From Thalassotalea sp. PP2-459 (GTDB taxonomy: Bacteria > Pseudomonadota > Gammaproteobacteria > Enterobacterales > Alteromonadaceae), in the NCBI RefSeq assembly GCF_001913705.1, contig NZ_MKQD01000056.1:22493-86492 (forward strand): 64,000 bases of DNA. Reading direction: 5' to 3'. Shown here one piece after another: positions 53,999 through 62,542 of the stretch (the first letter of the stretch is position 1; each line of letters opens with the position of its first letter). Below the pieces are notes generated by a model. That model did no database searches. It was not told where the DNA came from and saw only the letters and a list, made by a program, of their open reading frames with translations. The position numbers and the translations under genes were made by a program.

Positions 53999-55252
53999 AT
54001 GTCATCGCCTAACATTATGTTTTATCTACTTTTAATAGTCGTTAGTGTATTTTCGTTTACAGCCACTAGTCAACCTAACAATAATAAACTCATCGATGAC
54101 CCTAAACAGCCCGAAGGTAAAGCCTTAATTACACAATATTGTACAGCTTGTCACCGCACCAATATGATCACGCGAAGTTCAGGGTATAACGCCGATGGTT
54201 GGCAAGCGTTAATTCACACCATGATCGACTTTTCTAACAGCCCTACTATTAAAGAAAAAATTGTTAGTTACTTAGCCAAAAATTATCCACCCAATGATAA
54301 ACGAACACCTAACTTAACATCAGGTGATACCGAAATTAGTTTTACCACATGGCATACGCCAACCCTTGGACAACGTTCTCGTGATCCGATAGAAGCAGAA
54401 AATGGTGATATTTGGTGGGCAGGTCAACGTGCAAACCTTATTGGCCGTATTGATCCTGACAGCGGCAAAGTGAAAGAATATCCCCTGCCTGATAATGCTA
54501 TGCCACATACAGTAACCACTGATAACTTCGGCAACATTTGGTATACAGGAAATAAAAATGGCACCATGGGTAAGCTTGATATAAAAACAGGTGAAATTAC
54601 TGAATTCCCGATGCCGGACAAACAAGCTAAAGATCCTCACAGTGCAATCTTCGATGATAAAGGCATACTTTGGTTTACCCTTCAGCATAGCAATATGATA
54701 GGTAGATTAAATCCAGAATCAGGCGAAATAAAACTGGTAACGATGAACGCTCCTAAATCTAAACCTTATGGGATTAAAATTGATGATGAAGGCACTCCAT
54801 GGGTAGCCTGTAACGGTAGAAACTGCTTAGTTAACGTTGATCCAAAAACGATGCAATTAACCGATATTATCTTACCTAATAAAGCGACTAGAGTGCGTAG
54901 GCTTGATATCGCAGCTGACGGTATGATTTGGTATGTTAATTCATCTCAGGGGCGATTAGGCCGTTACAATCCTGACACTGGAGATATTAAAGAGTGGCCT
55001 TCTCCTAGTGGCAGTCAATCTCACCCATATGCCATAGCCGTGATTGATAATATCGTTTGGTATAACGAGTCAGGCATGAGACCAGATGCATTAGTGAGGT
55101 TTGATCCCAAAAGTGAGACATTTCAAAGCTGGGCTATCCCTTCAGGTAATGTATATGCAGGAATTGTAAGGCATATGCGAAAAACCAAACAAGGTGATTT
55201 ATTAATTCATCAAAGCAGCACTAGCAAGGTCATCAGAGTGAATATAGAGTAG
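53999..55252 (+). CDS. Cytochrome c-linked Vgb-like beta-propeller protein
   Basis: 417 residues from the second ATG. Signal peptide (about 7-24), then a mono-haem region with CTACH (48-52), and a C-terminal Vgb-like propeller (about 100-415) of repeated blades such as GDIWWAGQRANLIGRIDPDSG, GNIWYTGNKNGTMGKLDIKTG and GILWFTLQHSNMIGRLNPESG cut at 20 residues each. Resembles virginiamycin B lyase in fold, but streptogramin cleavage is unlikely for a secreted cytochrome fusion. The first ATG (53993) sits too close to AAGGA; the second has 6-base spacing. Role unknown; perhaps periplasmic redox or a dehydrogenase subunit. Confidence 0.82.
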   Translation: MSSPNIMFYLLLIVVSVFSFTATSQPNNNKLIDDPKQPEGKALITQYCTACHRTNMITRSSGYNADGWQALIHTMIDFSNSPTIKEKIVSYLAKNYPPNDKRTPNLTSGDTEISFTTWHTPTLGQRSRDPIEAENGDIWWAGQRANLIGRIDPDSGKVKEYPLPDNAMPHTVTTDNFGNIWYTGNKNGTMGKLDIKTGEITEFPMPDKQAKDPHSAIFDDKGILWFTLQHSNMIGRLNPESGEIKLVTMNAPKSKPYGIKIDDEGTPWVACNGRNCLVNVDPKTMQLTDIILPNKATRVRRLDIAADGMIWYVNSSQGRLGRYNPDTGDIKEWPSPSGSQSHPYAIAVIDNIVWYNESGMRPDALVRFDPKSETFQSWAIPSGNVYAGIVRHMRKTKQGDLLIHQSSTSKVIRVNIE

Positions 55253-55326
55253 AATGCACACTCGAGTTACAAAAATTCTGTTGAGCGCTTAAGTCGCGTG
55301 AGGTTGGCCAAATAGCTTTATCAATG

Positions 55327-55390
55327 AGGGCCTGTTGATCTTTCGCGTTTAGTTCGAACAAAATTTACTCTCGAAAGATCAACAGACCCT
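55327..55390. repeat. Solitary 19-bp inverted repeat
   Basis: AGGGCCTGTTGATCTTTCG (55327-55345) and CGAAAGATCAACAGACCCT (55372-55390) are inverted copies with one mismatch, 26 bp apart. No T-tract follows and no direct repeat flanks it. It looks like the two ends of an internally deleted small transposable element rather than a terminator. Confidence 0.5.
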
Positions 55391-55487
55391 AATATTTAAG
55401 TCTCACAAGGTTTTGCTTGAGCAAAAGTATATAAATAGAATAAAGCGTGAGATACTTATCATACCGTTTAAATGAAACATTGATGCC

Positions 55488-55766
55488 ATGGCCAAAAAAG
55501 CAATTAATAAATTACTCGAAAATCATAAACAATTGATCCACAGCGAGTCATTAAAAGTTATCTCACATGTGCAAAGGGAAGAAGATGATTGGATCCTTAA
55601 CACCATTATGCTTGAAAATATCGATGTGCCATTTAAATATAAACGCAAAAAGCAGTATAGGTGCTTATCAGGTCAAAAAGTCAATGTTACCTATTACCCT
55701 GCAACTGAGACTATTGCTGGATTTGAGATGGAAATAATGAATATTGTCCGAATAAAAGTCAGCTAA
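55488..55766 (+). CDS. Small hypothetical protein, unrecognised
   Basis: 92 residues, no signal peptide or membrane segment. A Lys-rich N-terminal helix (MAKKAINKLLENHKQ) and a beta-rich rest with DDWILNTIMLENIDVPFKYK and RCLSGQKVNVTYYPATETI. The string IDVPFKYKRKKQYRCLSGQ has the look of a conserved domain, but I do not recognise it. Its codon use resembles the neighbours and the frame has no in-frame rivals, so it is likely real. Stands alone between the propeller gene and the Yip1 gene. Confidence 0.65.
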   Translation: MAKKAINKLLENHKQLIHSESLKVISHVQREEDDWILNTIMLENIDVPFKYKRKKQYRCLSGQKVNVTYYPATETIAGFEMEIMNIVRIKVS

Positions 55767-55988
55767 GTTCCACCTCTTTGATCACATTTCTCTTATCTAT
55801 TTTAATTATAATGAAAAATGATTTGCTACGATTTTAGTATAAAATTCACTCTGTTCTTGACTATATCTTCAACATCTTCCATAAATAACATATCAACTAT
55901 AAAAATAATAACGTTGAACACACGCTAGCGGATAACAATAACAACAACCGCAAAAGGCGATTTTGGGGACTGAGTAAGAGGATATAAC

Positions 55989-56588
55989 ATGATATTAAAT
56001 CATATATGGGGGCTTTATGCTCATCCAAAAGAAGAATGGCGCACAATTGAAAAACGCCATGAAAGTTACATGTACAGTGTTGTGCATATACTAACAATCG
56101 CATTGATACCAGCTATATGCAGTTATTTTGCAACAGCACATATTGGTTGGTCTATTGGTGCAGGCCCTGTCATTAAAATTGCAGAATCAAGCGCTTTAGC
56201 GATGTCAGTTGCCATGTACTTTGGAATTATTGTCGGTGTTTTTGCACTCGCCTATTTGATCCAATGGATGGCTATCACGTTTAAAGCCTCTCCTGACTTT
56301 TCACAGTCATTAGAACTAGCGTCATACACTGTTACTCCTTTGTTAATGGTAGGATTAACAGCCTTATACCCTGTACTGTGGTTTGTCACACTTTCGGGTC
56401 TTGCTGCACTGGCTTATTCGATTTATTTACTCTATTCAGGGACGCCAATTATGATGAACATACCTGAAGAGAGTGGCTTCATTTATTCAAGCTCAGTAGT
56501 CACTTGTGGCTTAGTACTACTTGTCGCGTTAATGGCGATTAGTGCTATTATGTTTGGTATGGGGTTTAGTACTGAATATATTCGATAA
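55989..56588 (+). CDS. Yip1-family (DUF1282) inner-membrane protein
   Basis: 199 residues with five transmembrane helices (about 32-52, 72-98, 112-135, 138-152, 167-190). The N-terminal amphipathic stretch LNHIWGLYAHPKEEWRTIEK is the hallmark of the bacterial Yip1/DUF1282 group (YohC-like). Function in bacteria unknown. Monocistronic, convergent with purF across a terminator. Confidence 0.87.
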   Translation: MILNHIWGLYAHPKEEWRTIEKRHESYMYSVVHILTIALIPAICSYFATAHIGWSIGAGPVIKIAESSALAMSVAMYFGIIVGVFALAYLIQWMAITFKASPDFSQSLELASYTVTPLLMVGLTALYPVLWFVTLSGLAALAYSIYLLYSGTPIMMNIPEESGFIYSSSVVTCGLVLLVALMAISAIMFGMGFSTEYIR

Positions 56589-56604
56589 TATTCACTAGCT
56601 TTGT

Positions 56605-56638
56605 AAAAATAAAGGCACCTAATGGTGCCTTTATTTTT
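56605..56638. terminator. Bidirectional terminator between the Yip1 gene and purF
   Basis: AAAAATAAAGGCACC/GGTGCCTTTATTTTT stem of 15 bp with a TAAT loop, A- and T-rich on both flanks. Confidence 0.9.
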
Positions 56639-56651
56639 CTATAAGTTGATA

Positions 56652-58169
56652 TTATTCAGAGCCTTCATTATGCATATCAATAATTGAATCGGCATTTTTA
56701 TCTGACGTTTCTTTTACTTCGTTATTTCTTAATGCGTCGAGTCTTTCTAAATAATCTTGATCAATATCTTTGGTAATGTACTGACCATTGAATACTGATG
56801 TTTCAAACTTTTTAATATCAGGATTAGCAGTACGAACAGCTTCTTCTAAATCTTCAATCGATTGGAAAATCAATTTATCAGCACCTATTAGCTGACAAAT
56901 GTCTTCCAACTCTCTACCGTGAGCAATTAATTCATTAGCACTCGGCATATCAATACCATAAACATTTGGAAAACGTATTTCAGGAGCTGCTGAAGCAAAG
57001 TAAACTTTTTTAGCACCCGCTGCGCGTGCCATTTCAATAATTTGCTCAGAGGTGGTACCACGTACAATTGAGTCATCAACTAATAAAACATTTTTCCCTT
57101 CAAACTCTGCCCCTATAGCATTTAGCTTACGACGTACTGATTTTTTACGTTGTTCTTGCCCTGGCATGATGAACGTTCTACCAATATAGCGATTTTTAAC
57201 AAAACCTTGTCTGTACGGTAAGTTCAATGTTTGTGCTATTTGCAGTGCGGTATCACAAGATGTTTCAGGAATTGGAATAACAACATCTATATCTTCATCA
57301 GCCCACTCTTTTGCAACCTTAGCACCAAGTTTTGTACCCATTTCAACGCGTGAACCATAAACGGAAATTTTATCCATGGTTGAATCAGGGCGTGCAAAAT
57401 AAACATACTCAAAAATACATGGATTAAAGCTTGGATTTTCAGCACATTGTTTACTATGTAATTGACCATCTTCGGTAAAGAAAATAGCTTCGCCGGGCGC
57501 AACGTCTCTGACAAACTCAAAATCGCTTGCATCTAATGCAACCGATTCAGAAGCGATCATATACTCTGTGCCTTTCTCAGTGTCTCGTTTACCAAACACC
57601 AAAGGACGAATACCATTAGGATCACGAAAAGCAACCATGCCATGGCCAATGATCACAGCAACACTTGCATAAGCACCACGAACACGTTTATGTACATTAG
57701 CAACCGCAGTAAAAATATCATCAGGCGTTAAATCTAAACCACCAATATGTTGTAATTCATGGCCAAGAATATTTAACAAAAGCTCTGAGTCAGAAGTAGT
57801 ATTTACATGACGACGTGCTTCTTTAAATAACCAATCTTTTAATTCTTGCGCATTGGTTAAATTACCATTATGTGCAAGTGAAATACCGAATGGTGAATTT
57901 GCATAAAATGGTTGCGCTTCAGATGAACTAGACGTGCCTGCAGTTGGGTAACGAATATGGCCAATGCCAATATTACCTTGAAGTCTTAACATATGACGCG
58001 TGTGAAAAACATCTTTCACCAAGCCATTCGCTTTTCTGAGTCTAAAGGTGTTATCGTGAATAGTCACGATACCTGCAGCGTCCTGGCCACGATGCTGAAG
58101 AACTGTTAAGCCATCATATAAAGATTGCCCAACCGATGTATTACCAACAATGCCAACTATACCACACAT
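56652..58169 (-). CDS. purF: Amidophosphoribosyltransferase
   Basis: 505 residues. First committed step of purine synthesis: PRPP plus glutamine to phosphoribosylamine. The N-terminal glutaminase nucleophile is Cys2 in MCGIVGIVG, with no propeptide, as in E. coli. The PRPP loop [14 protein letters not shown] is at about 360-373. It follows cvpA by 18 bp, the E. coli cvpA-purF pair. I found no clear PurR box upstream of cvpA. Confidence 0.98.
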   Translation of the reverse strand: MCGIVGIVGNTSVGQSLYDGLTVLQHRGQDAAGIVTIHDNTFRLRKANGLVKDVFHTRHMLRLQGNIGIGHIRYPTAGTSSSSEAQPFYANSPFGISLAHNGNLTNAQELKDWLFKEARRHVNTTSDSELLLNILGHELQHIGGLDLTPDDIFTAVANVHKRVRGAYASVAVIIGHGMVAFRDPNGIRPLVFGKRDTEKGTEYMIASESVALDASDFEFVRDVAPGEAIFFTEDGQLHSKQCAENPSFNPCIFEYVYFARPDSTMDKISVYGSRVEMGTKLGAKVAKEWADEDIDVVIPIPETSCDTALQIAQTLNLPYRQGFVKNRYIGRTFIMPGQEQRKKSVRRKLNAIGAEFEGKNVLLVDDSIVRGTTSEQIIEMARAAGAKKVYFASAAPEIRFPNVYGIDMPSANELIAHGRELEDICQLIGADKLIFQSIEDLEEAVRTANPDIKKFETSVFNGQYITKDIDQDYLERLDALRNNEVKETSDKNADSIIDMHNEGSE

Positions 58170-58187
58170 GTAGTTTACCCCGATGTT

Positions 58188-58676
58188 TTAAACTTGCTGT
58201 AAAAAACTGGATGATTGTTTGAGGTATTCAAAAAACCATTCAATAATTAATGAAAATTCAGGTATCAATAAAGAATTCTGCCACCATTCGCTTGAAGGTG
58301 CAGGCGTAAATGCATCCATAAAAAATAATATGGCGCTACTCACTAATGCGCCTCTTAGCGCACCAAAAACCAACCCTAATACGCGATCTGTTCCTGATAG
58401 CCCTGTTTTCGTTACCAGTTGCCCGATAACATAATTAACAATGGCGCCTATGATTAGCGTAGAAATAAATAAAATAGCAATGGCAGCGCCATTACGAAGG
58501 AGTTGATCAGAAATGTTAGTTAATAGCGTCGCTAGTTTTAAGTAGAAAGTACTGGCAATAAAGAAGGCACTGATCCAAACAACAAGCGAGATAGCTTCTT
58601 TAACAAAACCTCTGATAAGGCTGATCAGTGTTGAAATACCTATGACTGCCAAAATGGCATAGTCTACCCAAACCAT
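58188..58676 (-). CDS. cvpA: CvpA family membrane protein
   Basis: 162 residues with four transmembrane helices (about 3-22, 28-48, 63-85, 102-122). The motif [20 protein letters not shown] at the N-terminus and [18 protein letters not shown] in the middle are typical of CvpA, named for colicin V production and linked to envelope homeostasis. Directly upstream of purF and downstream of dedD. Confidence 0.94.
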   Translation of the reverse strand: MVWVDYAILAVIGISTLISLIRGFVKEAISLVVWISAFFIASTFYLKLATLLTNISDQLLRNGAAIAILFISTLIIGAIVNYVIGQLVTKTGLSGTDRVLGLVFGALRGALVSSAILFFMDAFTPAPSSEWWQNSLLIPEFSLIIEWFFEYLKQSSSFLQQV

Positions 58677-58745
58677 AAATTACGTGTCTCATCGATTAGA
58701 GGCGCGCATTCTACCAGAACACGCACTAAGATCGCTAATATTTTA

Positions 58746-59351
58746 TTATTTTGTTGGCTGAAATTTGGCAATTTTTCCTTGCACTTTCGTTAACTCTTTA
58801 AGTGCCGGAAGTTTTTTCTCTAAGCTAGACTTAACTAATTCAGGACCAATAAATACTTTTGTTAATGTGCCACTTTTTGTGTTTATCGGCTTAGTGAAGA
58901 CAGTGTAGCCCGCTTTTTTTAATTTACGCGTTAGGTCCGCTACATTTTTTTTATGGCGAAAACTACCCAATTGGATCACCCAGGCTTGCTCGTTAGTTAT
59001 TTTTTCAGGCAAAGCGGTGACTTTTGAACCAGAAGAAACGGGCTGATTACTATTATCGCCAACAGCTGTTTCAAGCTTATTATTAATATCTTGTTCAACA
59101 GGCGTTTTGTCTTGATTATTGTCGTCTAAGGCTACTTCATCCGTTAATTCTTCTTTAGGTAATTTCGCTATTTTATCTTCATCAATGGTTAAACTCTTAG
59201 GCTTAAAATCAACTTTTGGCGCTGTTGGTATATTTTCAAACTCTTCCTGATAGGTTTGTTTTTCACCGTCGAGTAAATCGGGTAAAAAAATAATAGCAAC
59301 GGCGGCAACGATAATAGTACCAACCAATCTATTTTGAAAAGGTGTAGACAA
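58746..59351 (-). CDS. dedD: SPOR-domain protein DedD
   Basis: 201 residues. A short cytoplasmic N-terminus, one transmembrane helix (about 9-26: VGTIIVAAVAIIFLPDLL), an acidic/polar linker and a C-terminal SPOR domain (about 122-198) with WVIQLGSFRHKKNVADLTRK. SPOR domains bind denuded peptidoglycan at the septum; DedD supports constriction. It begins one base after folC ends. Confidence 0.94.
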   Translation of the reverse strand: MSTPFQNRLVGTIIVAAVAIIFLPDLLDGEKQTYQEEFENIPTAPKVDFKPKSLTIDEDKIAKLPKEELTDEVALDDNNQDKTPVEQDINNKLETAVGDNSNQPVSSGSKVTALPEKITNEQAWVIQLGSFRHKKNVADLTRKLKKAGYTVFTKPINTKSGTLTKVFIGPELVKSSLEKKLPALKELTKVQGKIAKFQPTK

Positions 59352-59352
59352 A

Positions 59353-60612
59353 TTAACTCCTATCTAGCAATGTTTTTACTTTTGCGACGGTATAAAACGA
59401 ACCAAAAACTAAAATTAAATCTCGATTATTGGCTGTTGACCTAGCCATTTTAAAGCCGTCAATGACGTTGTCAAAAGTTAAAATATTTTGCTCGGTAAAA
59501 TATGACGCTAAATACTCTTTACTTGCCCCACGTGGTACGTCGCCAAGCCCTGAAACAAACCACGTTTTTATATGGGGTAATAAGGGGGTGATCGTACTGC
59601 TAATATCTTTATCCGACAACATGCCAATAACCGCATACACGTTTTCACAATGATATTTGCTTACCACTTCTGCTAAATATCTCGCAGCTAATGGGTTGTG
59701 ACCTACATCCAGTAGAATATCACCATCACACTGAATAAGTTCGGTTCTACCAGACACTTTGGTTTCATTAATAAGCGCGGTAACCTTTGCTTGCGATAAA
59801 GGGTAATCTAACAGCTTTAGCACCTGTAGTGCAGTAGCAATGTTATCTTTAGGAATAAATCCTTGAGGGAGGTTGTTAAGTGATGAATCTTGATCATGCC
59901 ATTGCCAACTGGTGTTGTCTTCAATCACAAAAAATTCTTTATTGCGGCAATATTGTATACTGCTTAAAGTATCTGCATGTTTAATGACACTGCTAGGTGG
60001 ATTACTGTCCCCAATGACAACCGGTTTTTCAGTACGCATAATACCTGCTTTTTCAAAACCAATTGACTCTCTATCATTCCCTAAAAACGCTTGATGATCT
60101 AAATCAACAGTTGTAATTACGGCTATATCAGCGTCGATAATGTTAGTTGCGTCTAACCGACCACCTAAGCCGACTTCTAAAATAATATACTGCGGCTTTG
60201 CTGTGTTTAAAACAGTTAGTGCTGCTAACGTTGTGTATTCATAATAGGTTAATGATATATCACCACGTAGAAACTCTATTTGCTCAAAAGCATTAACAAG
60301 TGAGTTATCATCGATGTCTTGTTTATCTATGCGTAAACGTTCATTAAAGCGATGAATATGCGGTGAAGAGTACACAGCAACGCTATCATTGTTTGCAAGT
60401 AAAGCATTTTCAATAAATGCACACGTAGTGCCTTTACCGTTTGTACCTGCCACCGTGATAACAATGGAACGTTCAAAGTTTAACCCTAAGCGATTAGCAA
60501 CGTTGCTAATACGAGTTAACCCCATATCAATTTCAGTGGCATGAATACGTTCAATATAAGAAAGCCACTCATCGAATGAACGATTTGAGTGGCTTGTATC
60601 AATACTCTTCAT
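59353..60612 (-). CDS. folC: Dihydrofolate synthase / folylpolyglutamate synthase
   Basis: 419 residues of the Mur-ligase-like FolC family. P-loop TVAGTNGKGTT (53-63), EVGLGGRLDATN (about 146-157) and the C-terminal LDVGHNPLAARYL (about 305-317). Adds glutamate to dihydropteroate and folates. Lies 7 bp after accD and is followed at once by dedD, the E. coli accD-folC-dedD-cvpA-purF order. Confidence 0.96.
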   Translation of the reverse strand: MKSIDTSHSNRSFDEWLSYIERIHATEIDMGLTRISNVANRLGLNFERSIVITVAGTNGKGTTCAFIENALLANNDSVAVYSSPHIHRFNERLRIDKQDIDDNSLVNAFEQIEFLRGDISLTYYEYTTLAALTVLNTAKPQYIILEVGLGGRLDATNIIDADIAVITTVDLDHQAFLGNDRESIGFEKAGIMRTEKPVVIGDSNPPSSVIKHADTLSSIQYCRNKEFFVIEDNTSWQWHDQDSSLNNLPQGFIPKDNIATALQVLKLLDYPLSQAKVTALINETKVSGRTELIQCDGDILLDVGHNPLAARYLAEVVSKYHCENVYAVIGMLSDKDISSTITPLLPHIKTWFVSGLGDVPRGASKEYLASYFTEQNILTFDNVIDGFKMARSTANNRDLILVFGSFYTVAKVKTLLDRS

Positions 60613-60619
60613 AGATAAA

Positions 60620-61477
60620 CTAACTGGCTCGTAACTCTTGGTTAGTAAACTTAGCTAATACTCTTGCTAGCGTATCGCGCATGTCCCGACGATTAACAAT
60701 CATATCAATGGCGCCTTTCTCCAGTAAAAACTCACTACGCTGAAATCCTTCTGGTAATTTTTCACGAACCGTTTGTTCGATAACACGTGGACCAGCAAAA
60801 CCAATTAATGCTTTTGGCTCGGCAACATTGATATCACCTAACATTGCTAAACTCGCTGATACACCACCCATAGTAGGATCTGTTAACACTGAAATATAAG
60901 GTAAGCCTTTTTCTTTCATTTTAGCAAGCGCAGCGCTAGTTTTAGCCATTTGCATTAACGAAAATAATGCTTCTTGCATACGTGCTCCACCACTTGCAGA
61001 AAAACAAACTAGTGGTACTTCATGCTCTAAACAATATTCAGCCGCTTTAACAAACCTTGCACCTACAACTGATGCCATAGAACCGCCTAAAAATGAAAAC
61101 TCAAAAGCCGCAGCTACAATGGGTAAACCATGAAGTTCACCATGCATAACAACTAAGGCATCTTTTTCGCCGGTGGATTTTTGAGCAGCAGCCAACCTGT
61201 CTTTATATTTCTTTGAATCTTTAAATTTTAATTTATCTTGAGGCTCTAGATCAGCACCAAGTTCAACGCGTTCACCTACATCAAGAAAATGCTCTATTCT
61301 CTTACGCGCTGAAATTCGCATGTGGTGATCACATTTAGGGCATACAGATAAAACACGTTCTAGTTCAGCTTTATACAACATCGCGTTACATGATGTACAT
61401 TTTTCCCAAACCCCTTCAGGTATATTACGCTTTTGAGAGGTTTTTGCTTTTGGGAGAATCTTTTCAATCCAGCTCAT
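60620..61477 (-). CDS. accD: Acetyl-CoA carboxylase carboxyltransferase subunit beta
   Basis: 285 residues. The N-terminal zinc ribbon has Cys27, Cys30, Cys46 and Cys49 (KCTSCNAM and VCPKCDHH). The crotonase-like carboxyltransferase core includes ASGGARMQE (about 165-173) and [10 protein letters not shown] (about 198-207). Partner AccA is elsewhere. First step of fatty acid synthesis. Separated from truA by 143 bp and so probably starts its own transcript with folC. Confidence 0.97.
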   Translation of the reverse strand: MSWIEKILPKAKTSQKRNIPEGVWEKCTSCNAMLYKAELERVLSVCPKCDHHMRISARKRIEHFLDVGERVELGADLEPQDKLKFKDSKKYKDRLAAAQKSTGEKDALVVMHGELHGLPIVAAAFEFSFLGGSMASVVGARFVKAAEYCLEHEVPLVCFSASGGARMQEALFSLMQMAKTSAALAKMKEKGLPYISVLTDPTMGGVSASLAMLGDINVAEPKALIGFAGPRVIEQTVREKLPEGFQRSEFLLEKGAIDMIVNRRDMRDTLARVLAKFTNQELRAS

Positions 61478-61620
61478 AATTTCACTTTCATCAATGCTTG
61501 AATTTTGTTTATATAATAAACAGTTATACAGTCAATCGCCACAACGGCATTTAACCCGTAATTAGAACATAACATAAGGTGGTTTGAATATAAAAAACTG
61601 GTCTGCCCTGTATATTATGG

Positions 61621-62403
61621 TTAATTAAAAAATATTGGTCCTAAAGGACTACTTGGTAGTTGATATTTTTCTGGGTACGTCACATCAACAAAGTATAAAC
61701 CATTTGCTGGTGCTGTCACACCAGCAAGACATCTGTTTTTAGCCGCCAGTACCTCTGCTATCCATTCCACTTCTTCTTGACCTTGACCAACTCGCATTAA
61801 GCTACCAGCGATATTTCTGATCATATGATGTAAAAATGCATTACCTTTAACATCAATACACAGATAATTTTCTTGCCTAGTAACCTTACAGTGCTCGATT
61901 GTTCTTATTGCGCTAGGTGCTTGACAATGTACCGTTCTAAAACTAGTAAAATCGTGTTCCCCGACAAGAAACTGAGCAGCTTGATGCATCAGTGCTTCAT
62001 TGAGGGGATTATGGTTAAACGTTAAGCCCCTGGAAAAAATTGCAGGTCTCAAAGGGTTATTATAGATAATGTAACGATACCGACGAGAAGTTGCGCCAAA
62101 TCTAGCATGGAAAGTTTCGTCGACAGCTTTGACCCAAGTTACCGCAATATCTTTTGGTAAATGTGTATTAACCCCAAGAGTCCAAGCCACTTCTTTGCGA
62201 AAGTTAACCGTATCAAAATGCACTACTTGATTGGTCGCACTTACCCCTGTGTCTGTTCGACCCGCACAAACCACACTAATCGGTTCATTCGCTATTTTAG
62301 ATAACGCATTTTCTAACGTTTCTTGTACGCTGACCACATTATTTTGACGTTGCCAACCACAATATTGGCTACCATCATATTCAATACCAAGTGCAAATCG
62401 CAT
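61621..62403 (-). CDS. truA: tRNA pseudouridine(38-40) synthase TruA
   Basis: 260 residues. The catalytic Asp51 lies in [11 protein letters not shown], and the second conserved region [17 protein letters not shown] is near 104-120. Modifies uridines 38-40 in the anticodon arm. It lies between fimV and accD as in many gammaproteobacteria. Confidence 0.97.
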   Translation of the reverse strand: MRFALGIEYDGSQYCGWQRQNNVVSVQETLENALSKIANEPISVVCAGRTDTGVSATNQVVHFDTVNFRKEVAWTLGVNTHLPKDIAVTWVKAVDETFHARFGATSRRYRYIIYNNPLRPAIFSRGLTFNHNPLNEALMHQAAQFLVGEHDFTSFRTVHCQAPSAIRTIEHCKVTRQENYLCIDVKGNAFLHHMIRNIAGSLMRVGQGQEEVEWIAEVLAAKNRCLAGVTAPANGLYFVDVTYPEKYQLPSSPLGPIFFN

Positions 62404-62542
62404 ACTTCATAAACCGCAATATATATTAAAAATCGCGGCGAATTATCCACTATTTTTTGATGCTTTGCGAATAAATCGCGCTATGGAAACGACATTCTCA
62501 ATGTAAAACTAACGGGTGTATTCAATTACGTTGATAAATTAG

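Noticed and set aside
53999..55252. Streptogramin resistance gene (vgb)
   Set aside because: Signal peptide and haem motif make a cytosolic antibiotic lyase unlikely; only the propeller fold is shared.
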